This document shows, piece after piece, positions 31,371 through 40,094 of a stretch of 58,097 nt of DNA. The stretch's first letter is position 1. Each line of letters opens with the position of its first letter. The stretch covers positions 834,027 to 892,123 of the forward strand of contig PJRA01000051.1 in the NCBI GenBank assembly GCA_016987375.1, in the 5' to 3' direction. This DNA is from Brachionus koreanus. Taxonomy: Eukaryota; Rotifera; Eurotatoria; Ploima; Brachionidae. The notes below the pieces were generated by a model. It saw nothing but the letters and a program-made list of their open reading frames with translations. It was not told the DNA's origin and did no database searches. The translations under genes were made by a program, and so were the position numbers.

Positions 31371-32396
31371 ATGAATACTGAAGAGATTTCAACTCCAGTT
31401 GTTTCTCAACTGATCCCGCTTACGCAGGACAAATCGAGACCGAAAAAGGGTAGAAATATCGACCAGGTTGATAAGTCACCTGAAGAGTTTGAAATTGAAT
31501 CAAAAGAAATCGAACTCATAAGAAACACGTCGTCAAAAATATTATCTCTTCAACTGAGATTCGAACAACAAGACCAAATAATTCGAACATTAACTAGTAA
31601 AGTGGAAGAACTATCGAATCAACAAAACCCATCTAATGAAGGAAATAAATGTAGTTGTAAATGTAATGACTCGACTATTGTCAACTTTTCGTCCAAAATA
31701 ACTGAACTTACTTTCAAAGTAAATGAACTGGAAAAAGAATTGAAAATAGAAAGAGAAAATTCCAAAAAGATTGCTGCTGAATCTGAACAGTCACAAAATA
31801 AGGAATCGCTAATTTCCAGCTGGGTTACAGTTGCTAGTCGAGCAGTCGCTCAAGTCGAAGGTAAAAAGTTAGAGCGTCCAACTCAACAGATTGAGGTGTT
31901 AAACTCCGTTGTTAGTGAGCAAAAAGAGAGAGAGAGAAGAAAGAAAAATGTAATAGTTTTTGGTGTACCAGTTAGTTCCGGAGTGACAAAAGAGAGCCAA
32001 GAAGAAGACGATCGTGGTTTTATTGAGAAAACTTTCAGATCAATAAATGCAGATGTCAAAAAAATCAAGTCAATTCGTCGATTTAAGCCAAATTCAAATT
32101 CAAATCGTCCTCCACCAATTTTAATCCAGCTACATGGTGATAACGAACGTATGAATATCCTTAAGTCAGCAAGAGAGTTACGAAAACTGAAAGATTACAG
32201 TGAAGTATACATAAATCCTGACATGTCTGAAGCGGAGAGGCTTTTGGATAAAAAACGTAGAGAGGACCGTTTCAACTTGAACCAAAATGAACGTAACAAC
32301 TCAACCGATGTCCGTTTTAGTATAAGAGGAGACAGGTTTCGGAGATTTACTCTCAAGCCAGGCACTGAGCCGGAACCGACTCAGATGCAGCACTAA
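31371..32396 (+). CDS. LINE ORF1 (coiled coil + RRM-like nucleic-acid chaperone)
   Basis: A 341-residue frame. Residues about 45-150 form a charged coiled coil with a small CSCKC cysteine patch near 94. Residues about 190-320 hold a basic segment KERERRKKNVIVFGVP and DVKKIKSIRRF, then PPPILIQLHGDNERMNILKS and INPDMSEAERLLDKKRRE. This is the RRM/C-terminal pattern of ORF1 proteins in CR1/Jockey-group and related LINEs. It binds element RNA and is intact. It lies directly upstream of, and overlaps, the reverse-transcriptase frame. TE-encoded rather than a host gene. Confidence 0.8.
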   Translation: MNTEEISTPVVSQLIPLTQDKSRPKKGRNIDQVDKSPEEFEIESKEIELIRNTSSKILSLQLRFEQQDQIIRTLTSKVEELSNQQNPSNEGNKCSCKCNDSTIVNFSSKITELTFKVNELEKELKIERENSKKIAAESEQSQNKESLISSWVTVASRAVAQVEGKKLERPTQQIEVLNSVVSEQKERERRKKNVIVFGVPVSSGVTKESQEEDDRGFIEKTFRSINADVKKIKSIRRFKPNSNSNRPPPILIQLHGDNERMNILKSARELRKLKDYSEVYINPDMSEAERLLDKKRREDRFNLNQNERNNSTDVRFSIRGDRFRRFTLKPGTEPEPTQMQH

Positions 32397-33888
32397 TCGT
32401 AACGAGAAGATTCATAATGTAAATAAAGCCCCAATAAAATCTAAAAAATGTAAAACGAAAGATGTAAATATAAGTTTTGTAGATAATACAGATAAATCGA
32501 TAAAATGTATAAAATCTTTAGAAAGTAATGCTCAGTTAAGCTTTTTAAAATGTCTCTATACAAATGCTACTTCGTTGGGAAATAAGTTCAATGAGTTAGA
32601 AGTGATTGCCATAAGTCAAAATTTAGATATTATTCTTATTACTGAGACTTGGTTCTCAGAATTTTTCTCCCCATGTTTGAGTGGTTATGAAATGTATAAT
32701 TGTAATAGAAAGGGCAGAGTAGGAGGAGGAGTATGTATTTATGCCATATCAAATGGTTTACCAGTTGACATCATCTACACAGATTTTGCGAAAGCTTTCG
32801 ATAAAGTTTCTCATAGAAAGCTTATGTATAAACTCAAATTTTTTGGATTTGGTGAAGGCCTGATAAATTGGATAAAGGCGTTTCTTTTAGGACGTTCACA
32901 AAGAGTAGTATTAGGAGATACCAGCTCAAGTTGGATAAAAGTTAAAAGTGGAGTTCCACAAGGTTCAGTGCTAGGTCCTCTCTTCTTTATTATTTATATA
33001 AACGATATGCTGAGTATTGTCCAAAACAATTGTAAAGCCTTTGCTGATGATACGAAGATCTTATCAACAATTGACAGCTTGAACTCGAATTATAACCTAC
33101 AATCGGATATAGATAAAGTGTGCAAATGGTCAAAAGAATGGTCGACTCAGTTAAATGTAGAAAAATGCAAAGTTGTTCATATTGGCAACAAAAATCCAGA
33201 GTTTGATTATAAAATTGATTCAAAAACCTTGAGTAAGTCAAATGTTGAAAGGGATTTGGGCATTTACATACAAAGTGATTTAAAATGGACTACTCAAGTC
33301 AAAAATGCTACAGCAAAAGCAAATAAAATGTTGGGCTTAATTAGGAAAGCATTTAAGTATCCTTGTAGCGAGACTATCAAATTATTGTATTGCTCAATGG
33401 TTAGACCACATCTAGAATATGCTGTCAGTGCTTGGTGTCCTTATACAGAAAAGGACATAAATGAACTTGAAAGAGTTCAACGAAGAGCAACAAAGTTGAT
33501 TCCAGAAATTCGTAATTTGGATTATCAAGAACGCTTGTTAAGACTAGATTTAACTAACTTGAGAACAAGAAGATTAAGAGGTAATCTAATCCAGATGTAC
33601 AAATTGGTAAACAATTACGAACAAATTAAATTTAATAAAGGAATCAACTACAGTCTTAACACAAAACCTGGTAACAAAAGATATGAATTGAGGAGAAATA
33701 GCTATTGTCTTACCCGTGAAAGAATAAAGAAATGTCTTCCAAGATTTAACTTTTTTACAAATAGAGTTGTAAATGGATGGAATAAACTGCCGGAAGATGT
33801 AGTAAATGCAAAGAGCATGAATAGTTTCAAAGCGAAGCTTGATAGTTGGTTGGCGAAACAAAAAGAAGCGACTGCTACAGCTCTTTAG
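32326..33888 (+). CDS. LINE ORF2 with in-frame internal deletion (endonuclease N-term + RT)
   Basis: Continuously open in frame +1 relative to ORF1 from about 32326 to the stop at 33888, overlapping the ORF1 end by about 70 bases, with no ATG before the endonuclease segment. The APE-type endonuclease start is present (LYTNATSLGNKFNELE, IILITETWF, GGGVCIYAIS). At about codon position 32755 it passes without a stop into RT motif A (PVDIIYTDFAKAFDKVSH). The rest of the endonuclease and the RT fingers, several hundred residues in a full element, are absent. RT motifs that remain are SGVPQGSVLGPLFF (B), KAFADDTKIL (C), the thumb and the C-terminal RRATKLIPEIRNL...FTNRVVNGWNKLPE. RT aspartates are intact, but without fingers and full endonuclease it should not retrotranspose alone. 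Confidence 0.8.
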   Translation, partial: EETGFGDLLSSQALSRNRLRCSTNRNEKIHNVNKAPIKSKKCKTKDVNISFVDNTDKSIKCIKSLESNAQLSFLKCLYTNATSLGNKFNELEVIAISQNLDIILITETWFSEFFSPCLSGYEMYNCNRKGRVGGGVCIYAISNGLPVDIIYTDFAKAFDKVSHRKLMYKLKFFGFGEGLINWIKAFLLGRSQRVVLGDTSSSWIKVKSGVPQGSVLGPLFFIIYINDMLSIVQNNCKAFADDTKILSTIDSLNSNYNLQSDIDKVCKWSKEWSTQLNVEKCKVVHIGNKNPEFDYKIDSKTLSKSNVERDLGIYIQSDLKWTTQVKNATAKANKMLGLIRKAFKYPCSETIKLLYCSMVRPHLEYAVSAWCPYTEKDINELERVQRRATKLIPEIRNLDYQERLLRLDLTNLRTRRLRGNLIQMYKLVNNYEQIKFNKGINYSLNTKPGNKRYELRRNSYCLTRERIKKCLPRFNFFTNRVVNGWNKLPEDVVNAKSMNSFKAKLDSWLAKQKEATATAL

Positions 33889-33921
33889 AGCTATGCTTAG
33901 ATATCATCCAAGCTGCAGTTT

Positions 33922-33938
33922 ATACTACTACTACTACT
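33922..33938 (+). repeat. TAC microsatellite tail of LINE
   Basis: TACTACTACTACTACTTA shortly after the ORF2 stop. A short tandem repeat at the 3' end is usual for CR1-like LINEs that do not end in poly(A), so this probably marks the element's 3' end. Matching target duplication not identified. Confidence 0.6.
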
Positions 33939-34126
33939 TATATTTTGGATGTGATTGTTAAAATCCAAATTCTTCATATTCGTAAGCCAAAACTCGAAAA
34001 CTAATGAATTAAATTTTTCTTTATTTATTAAGCTAAATTATAGAAGTAAATAAAATTATTTAAAAAAATAGAATAAAGTCAAATTTATAGTTCGTTTTAC
34101 ACAAACAAACATCCTTTGAGTGTTAA

Positions 34127-34520
34127 TTATATTTGTGTAATTTGCATCTTGCACTTTTCGTAGTGGAACCACGACAGGTTCTTGAGAAACACACTAAAAA
34201 CTGAAAGCCATGAAGAGCTAAATTTTCCCAAAACAACTCTTTCTCTAGGATCAGATAGAAATTCATCTATCCATCTTACAATATTTTCACCAAATCTTAT
34301 AATGTTCAAGTCTGAATAATAATTTATTATGAGAAATCTTATCAAAGTCTTTCAAAAAATCAGTGTAAACAAGGTCCACTGGAAAGCCTGATGCCAATTA
34401 AGAAGTAATAAGATTGATTGTGTCTAACAAGTTTGTTGAACAAGACTTTGATTGCATTAAGTTGTGTTCAGCCTTCAAAATAAGCTTATTTTTCAAGAAA
34501 TCCTTTAGTTTAGCATCTTA
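34127..34520 (-). pseudogene. LINE reverse transcriptase fragment
   Basis: Minus-strand reading gives QSKSCSTNLLDTINLITS, then GFPVDLVYTDFLKDFDKISH (RT motif A region, compare LPVDIIYTDFAKAFDKVSH at 32760), then FGENIVRWIDEFLSDPRERV and LGKFSSSWLSV. Frame breaks are frequent. It is a relative of the LINE at 31371-33940 in opposite orientation and holds the RT N-terminal part that element has lost. Confidence 0.7.
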
Positions 34521-34915
34521 CAAATAACCAATTAATTGTGCATTTAAAAATGATTAGATAAAGCATTCATTATCTGTACTAGAAAAATCAAAGATATAAA
34601 TAGAAAATTTTACTCTTAATTTCAAACTGGATTAAGCAGTCTTTGAGTACTAATTTAAATAGATTTAAATAGGCTTATGATGCTTATCAAAAAAAAAAGC
34701 AAAACATTTATAATTAATAAGTTGACACTCTTCTTATACTTCTTATAAAAATTTAAACAATTAAAACTTCAAATAAAAATTATCTCAATTAAAATTTGAT
34801 ATATTAATGAAAGATAAAGTTTTTACTTAAAATGAAAAATTTTGGATAACAAGCTACATTTATTATTTCAATAATGCTTTTTTTTTAAAAAACACAGACT
34901 AACGATCCTAATTTG
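34521..34915. other. Spacer
   Basis: AT-rich, no gene seen; upstream region of the four-TM protein gene. Confidence 0.45.
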
Positions 34916-35593
34916 ATGAATACTGATTTCAATAGTTATAGCAATACAACAGCACCAAATCTGTACCAACAATCACTTGATTTTCGTTATGAATATGAAA
35001 GACAAAGAAAAGAGCATGTGGTCAAGATTGTGACTGAAAAGTACCCGGTTAATTTTGTGTTTGTCTATTCTTTTTTTACCATAACAATTGGATTGGCGGA
35101 GATAGCTCTACAAATAGTGAGCATTTTGAATAAAGGAGCTTTGTATTTTGTTGGTTCGGGTATCTGGGGAGGATGTTACTGTATTATGCTAGGCACATTA
35201 GCACTTTCATTAGTTAAATGGAAAAATTATCCTCTTATTTATTTAAATTTGTTTGCAAATAGCACAGTTAGCGTCGTTATTACATCTTTAATAACCATAA
35301 ACGCAATTGGTATTCCATATTATTTTAGAGAATCTTCAAATCAATCAAACAAAAAAATGCTGCCTATTACAATCTCAATGTTGGCTTTGGGAGTCATGGC
35401 AACAATTATGTGTGTTTTATTTTTGATAATGTTATGCAAAATTGGCTTAGGCAGACGTCGTAATGTTAATCCTGTTCTAAGTTTATCTTCAGCCAACGAC
35501 CCGAGCCTAAAATTGTCGAATAGCAGTTATTATGGTGATTCTAGCAGAATGAACACTGGTTTCGGGAGCATATCATTGCAAAGAAAAATTTAA
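34916..35593 (+). CDS. Four-transmembrane protein (MS4A/tetraspan-like)
   Basis: A 225-residue intronless protein; I start at ATG 34916, since the codon before is TTG. After a hydrophilic N-terminus (about 45 residues, with Asn glycosylation motifs that would be cytosolic) come four hydrophobic segments: FVFVYSFFTITIGLAEIALQ, YFVGSGIWGGCYCIMLGTLA, LIYLNLFANSTVSVVITSLI and ITISMLALGVMATIMCVLFL. A basic GLGRRR stop-transfer and a Ser/Asn-rich cytosolic tail follow. A GxWGG motif in TM2 and a short first loop are features of MS4A/CD20-like tetraspan proteins, but similarity is by layout only. There are no CCG motif or large extracellular loop cysteines, so it is not a true tetraspanin. Function unknown. 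Confidence 0.7.
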   Translation: MNTDFNSYSNTTAPNLYQQSLDFRYEYERQRKEHVVKIVTEKYPVNFVFVYSFFTITIGLAEIALQIVSILNKGALYFVGSGIWGGCYCIMLGTLALSLVKWKNYPLIYLNLFANSTVSVVITSLITINAIGIPYYFRESSNQSNKKMLPITISMLALGVMATIMCVLFLIMLCKIGLGRRRNVNPVLSLSSANDPSLKLSNSSYYGDSSRMNTGFGSISLQRKI

Positions 35594-36235
35594 CATGAGA
35601 AAATTATCAATGTTTTATCAAATTATCTAGAAAATTAAATATTTAGTAAAAAATTACATTTTTTTTTCTATTTTATTATTACAAAGAAAAATTATTTAGA
35701 CATAATTCCTAATCATTTATCCAAAAATTGCTAATACTTCTAATTGATGAATGAAGGCGATCTTATAGTTTCTTAAAAAGAAATTTTTATGGTCTTTTTT
35801 CTTCAATAACAAGATTTTACATAATACATTTAATATACTGACAGATCAAAATTATTTTAACCATCTTTGGAATCAGATTTTCAATAAATCTTGATTCGAA
35901 ACCGAATTTTTTATAATGTCTCACAAGTCTGACAGTCAATTGAACAGAAGGACTTTTTATTCTTTTAGTTTGATAAAGGTTGAAGCAATTTTTTTAATAT
36001 TAGTTTGTAAAAATGAATTTATAGAATAAAAAGAACAATCTATATTAGATCCAATTAAGAATTTAAAGTGTATTAAAACGTTTCCAGTGTATTAAAACAA
36101 AGACCCCAATTTTGTTCGACCAAGGTCTAGCAAGGATTGAACTCTTTTTTCTATAACTAATAATAAAATAACTAACAAATATAAAATTTTTTTCTAAAAA
36201 AAGATTTATTTGTTTTTCAAATGTTTGATTAAATT
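35594..36235. other. Spacer containing SINE copy
   Basis: Apart from the SINE-like repeat, no gene or element was recognised. Confidence 0.4.
35838..35975 (+). repeat. SINE-like repeat, copy 1 (plus orientation)
   Basis: Contains GATTCGAAACC (35893-35903), a good match to the pol III B box, followed by CACAAGTCTGA and AATTGAACAGAA. The same order occurs in two minus-orientation copies at about 43700-43835 and 48690-48835. This copy is the most diverged upstream of the B box. Confidence 0.4.
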
Positions 36236-36239
36236 TTTT

Positions 36240-36533
36240 AAGATATAGACTAATTCTAATTTTAGCTTATCGTGCACAAATATCAAAATGAGGGAATCAA
36301 AACTGCCTGTAATCACAATAAAAAAATTGATCAATAAAATTGCAATAACTAAAATTTGACTAATTAAGAAATCTTTTACAAATGATTATATCCACCATAT
36401 TGAAACTAAATTGGACAAAAGTGAAAAACAAAAAAATTTTGACAAAATCAATAAAATTTTTCGGTTTCTTGTCAATTGAACATTTGATGACTTTTGGAAA
36501 ATAATCCGATTAATGAGAAATAAATTGATTGTT
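36240..36533 (-). pseudogene. 3' part of broken 7TM gene copy
   Basis: Closely related to 47405-47702, the last third of the intact 7TM gene, e.g. CACCATATTGAAACTAAATT and GACAAAAGTGAAAAACAAAA. Small indels destroy the frame. Similarity ends abruptly just before the Tc1-like element at 36549. Confidence 0.75.
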
Positions 36534-36548
36534 TTAGACTTTCAAATA

Positions 36549-38099
36549 CAGTGGTGATTCGCTACATGGATTTTACCAAATTTTACGTAAAATTTTGTAA
36601 ATTTACCAAAAAATACGTAAATTTCGGTAAATTTACGTAAAATGACTTTTGTAAAAAATAGAAAATTTACGCAAATTTACATAAATTTACGTAAAATTAC
36701 GTTAAATATTGTAAATATTTGTAAAACCAAAAAAGGCCAAAAAAATCTGAATAAATGCAATTTTTTAATAAAATTTTCAATTTTTTTCATTTTTTCTTTT
36801 TGAATAGATTATATTTTAAAATTTTATTTTTTTACGTAAATTTACGTAAAATTCAATTTCAATATACGTAAAAATAGGTAAAAAATGGTAAAATTTGGAA
36901 AAAAAATAAGTAGTAGTGTAATAAGGAAATATAGATTTAAGATTGGTTATTAATTTAAATCAATTCATTTTGTACAGGCTTTAATAATATTCAATAATAT
37001 CTTTAAGGATTTCGTCATCGTCGCTTAAGATAAACCTTTTTTAAAAGATTTTCATAAATTACATAGACTTGTTTGGTGCTTAAAATATAAAGACTTAAAT
37101 TTCAATGATTATGTTTTTGTTGACGAAACAACGATCCGAGTGTTTGAAAAACATTTATATCATTTGAGATTCCCATCAAGCTATCCGATTGCATTCCCAT
37201 GTTCGTCAAAACTTGAATCAAAATTTAACATATGGGCCGGTATATCTTACAATGGTGCAACTAAATTTGCTGTAAGAAAAAATTCTTTTTTAGTTGGTTG
37301 TGTATTAAAAGTTAACTCTGTTATTCAGATCTTTAAAGAAAACATGGATTCGGAATTATACAGGGAGATATTAGCCGATTTTTTGGTTCCTTTTGCTGCT
37401 AATCAGTTTAACTTTCAATTTAAATTACATCAGGATAATGATCCAAAACATAACTCATTAATTTGCAAAGAATTTTTAAATCAAAACAATATAATTTGGG
37501 TAAATTTTATATTAAATATTTTGCTTGTAAGTAGAGAGCTTGCATAATTATATATTAAGAGCTTGCTTTAATTTATTTTACGTAAATAATATTTTAAGGT
37601 AAAATCTCCATCCAAATCGCCAGACTTGAATCCGATTGAACTGGTTTGGAACGATCTTAAAAATTTTGTTAGGAAAAAGGAGATTTCAAATGATGACGAT
37701 GCTATTGCTGCAATCCGGGAATTTGAAAAGGCCTTGAGTCCGGAAAAATGTAAGAGATATATTGACCACTTTAAAAAAGTTATTCCTATTGTAATTGCTA
37801 AAGATGGAGAGTGGTCAAATCATTAGTATACAAAAAATGATAAATTAAATTTAATAAATTTTCCATAAATTTACTAATTTTTACTAATTTTTACTATTTT
37901 TTCTCAAATTTTACCATTTTTTACCTATTTTTACGTATATTGAAATTGAATTTTACGTAAATTTACGTAAAAAAATAAAATTTTAAAATATAATCTATTC
38001 AAAAAGAAAAAATGAAAAAAATTGGTAAATTTAACTTTTTGGTAAATTTACGAAATTTTACGTAAAATTTGGTAAAATCCATGTAGCGAATCACCACTG
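36549..38099 (+). mobile_element. Tc1-type transposon with long inverted repeats
   Basis: A 1551-bp element bounded by TA on both sides (36547-36548, 38100-38101), the Tc1/mariner target duplication. Ends begin CAGTGGTGATTCGCTACATG and match for about 47 bp. Further inside, a second inverted block of more than 100 bp pairs 36778-36905 with 37880-38030. Between the two matching blocks the left arm carries about 190 bp of extra sequence. Both arms are packed with TACGTAAA/TTTACGTA motifs, likely transposase-binding subterminal repeats. It carries a partial DD34E transposase. Confidence 0.92.
37047..37826 (+). pseudogene. Tc1-family DD34E transposase, N-terminally incomplete, one intron
   Basis: Readable from about 37047 (LHRLVWCLKYKDLNFNDYVF) through the first catalytic Asp in VFVDETTI (37122-37124). 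Then come KFNIWAGISYNGATKF, the second Asp in LHQDNDPKHNS and, after splicing, SPDLNPIELVWNDLK with the catalytic Glu. Removing a GT-AG intron at 37500-37598 places exactly 34 residues between the second Asp and the Glu, the DD34E spacing of Tc1. The C-terminus ends at 37826. Upstream of 37047 the DNA has stops in all frames until the inverted repeat, so the paired-like DNA-binding domain (about 110 residues) is missing. The catalytic triad itself is intact. Confidence 0.85.
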
Positions 38100-38339
38100 T
38101 ATATATATATATATTTAAAAATTATTTTATCTTTGTTAAAATAAAACAGATTAAATTGAAAAAAAAACAACCAATTCTTAATTGGTGTGTAAGAGAAAAA
38201 CTTTTATTTTATTTATGATGTTTTTTAAGTTATTATTTATTCTTATGAATGCTCTTTATGATTTTGGTTTTGTAGATTGAGAGGGTGTTTTGGGTTGACT
38301 GTGTGATTTAGGCGCTTAAATTTCTGTATCACTTAAATT

Positions 38340-38814
38340 AGGAGTTCCACAAGGCTCAGTTTTGGGTCCTCTTCTTTTTCTTATTTTTGTGAATGACCTT
38401 CCTTTTCTTTTAAAGAAATTTAGTATTAAGATGTTTGCAGATGACACAACCATTAGTCATTCTGAAAAGGACTTAGAGACTGTATTAGCTAATTTTCAAT
38501 TGTCTTTTAATATTTTAAAAGATTGGTGTTTTTACAATAAGGTCGATATAAACTGGTCGAAAACATTTTGTATGATTTTTACTAAGAGAAATATTATTGC
38601 TACTGAAACAATACACTTATGTTGAACAGAAATAAAAGTTGTCAAAGAAATTAGTCTTTTAGGTTTTATGATTGATCAAAATCTAAATTTCTCCAAACAA
38701 GCTTGCAGTATAGCTCTTGTTGTAAATAAGAAATTGTTTAGTATTAAAAGACTGTTTTTTTTGTCAACCTCTGTTAAAGTTCAGTTTTTCAAAACATTTA
38801 ACCTACCTTATTTT
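38340..38814 (+). pseudogene. LINE reverse transcriptase fragment
   Basis: LGVPQGSVLGPLLFLIFVND (motif B), KMFADDTTISHSEKD (motif C), CFYNKVDINWSKTFCMIF and LLGFMIDQNLNFS, then FKTFNLPYF running into the assembly gap. One in-frame stop near 38623. The relative at 49556-50350 has the same motif pattern (LGVPQGSVLGPLLFL, FADDTTF, IDINWSK). Confidence 0.8.
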
Positions 38815-38977
38815 NNNNNNNNNNNNNNNNNNNNNNNNNNNNNNNNNNNNNNNNNNNNNNNNNNNNNNNNNNNNNNNNNNNNNNNNNNNNNNNNNNNNNN
38901 NNNNNNNNNNNNNNNNNNNNNNNNNNNNNNNNNNNNNNNNNNNNNNNNNNNNNNNNNNNNNNNNNNNNNNNNNNNNN
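38815..38977. other. Assembly gap (163 N)
   Basis: Unresolved bases between a LINE fragment and the 7TM pseudogene. Confidence 0.99.
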
Positions 38978-39381
38978 CTGGTTCTCTGAAGCCAAATAGT
39001 AAGATGAAATAATGAATAGTAAAAAAGAATATAATAGTATTCTGATACGAAGCTTTCCAGCATCATAAATCCAATGCATAAAAATTTTCCAAATTTGTAA
39101 TTTGTTTCATGTGCATAAATATTATCGATGATTAATTTAATTCTTATAAAAATTAAATTGATACAAAAAGCAAGCAATATACCAGTTTCTACTTGAATAA
39201 GCTTTTTTCTTAATCTCAAAATTAAAAATAAAATTACCAAATCGAATAAAAAAAATAAAATGTTAAGGACTGATTTTAAAAAATAACCAAAACAAATGTT
39301 AAAAATAAATTTGAAAAATATATTTTCGCAGTTTTTTTCATTTTTGTTAAGAAAATGTGAAATATTTGATAAATTTTCCAT
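38978..39381 (-). pseudogene. 5' part of broken 7TM gene copy
   Basis: From ATG 39381: MENLSNISHFLNKNEKNCEN and three hydrophobic helices, nearly identical to the first 134 residues of the gene at 47339-48334 (differences such as K for I near residue 16, and NIYAH for DILKH). It ends at the gap at 38977. The matching 3' part is at 36240-36533, so the gene is split by LINE and Tc1 sequence. The first 134 codons are still open. Confidence 0.85.
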
Positions 39382-40093
39382 TTTTTTGTGATTATTTTTG
39401 ATAAAATAATGAAATATATATATACATTATTTTTTAAAAATTTTCATATTCATTTAGATTTTTAAGTTTAGCAATTAAAATCATATTAGAATATTTATTT
39501 TTAAATTTGATCGTTTAATATCAATAAATTTAAATTTATTTTAGTCATTATTAATTATTGATTTTTCTAGTTTTCTAAATCATTAATTAAAAAAGTCAAG
39601 ACTTAATACAATCTTTACTCCAGATAACGAATCCACATAAAACAAGAAACCCTTTTTAAACGAACTTTTTACATGGAATCGATTACGAGAAATATAATAC
39701 ATGTATGTATCTTGTTATTTTTTATTTCATTTTATCTATTTTTTTTTATATTTTTCTTTTTTATTTTATTGATTTTAAATTTCACTTTTTTAATCTCAAG
39801 AAGCATTAGTTCGTTACAGAATAAACAGATAAATAAAATAAATAACAAGTAACTATAGAACAAAACCTTGATAAAACGAGCTTATTTTGAAAGACTGCTT
39901 AATCTGAATTTCTTAACAAGAAAAAAATCTTTCATATTTGTGTATTTAAAAAAGATTCAAAAAAATAAGAAAAAAACAATTAATTTTCTTTTAATAAATG
40001 AATATAAATTACTGAAAATATTTGATTGTCTGGATTTTCAGCAGACGCTTGATTATTCTGTGCTGAAAACAATCTATATTAAACTCATTTAAT
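39382..40093. repeat. Segmental duplication flank (copy A)
   Basis: The upstream DNA of the broken 7TM gene matches the upstream DNA of the intact gene (48335-49186 plus 49475-49525), including the block GATCGTTTAATATCAATAAA. A SINE-like copy (48690-48835) and a 288-bp insertion are present only in the other copy. Homology ends at about 40093. Confidence 0.8.
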
Positions 40094-40094
40094 C

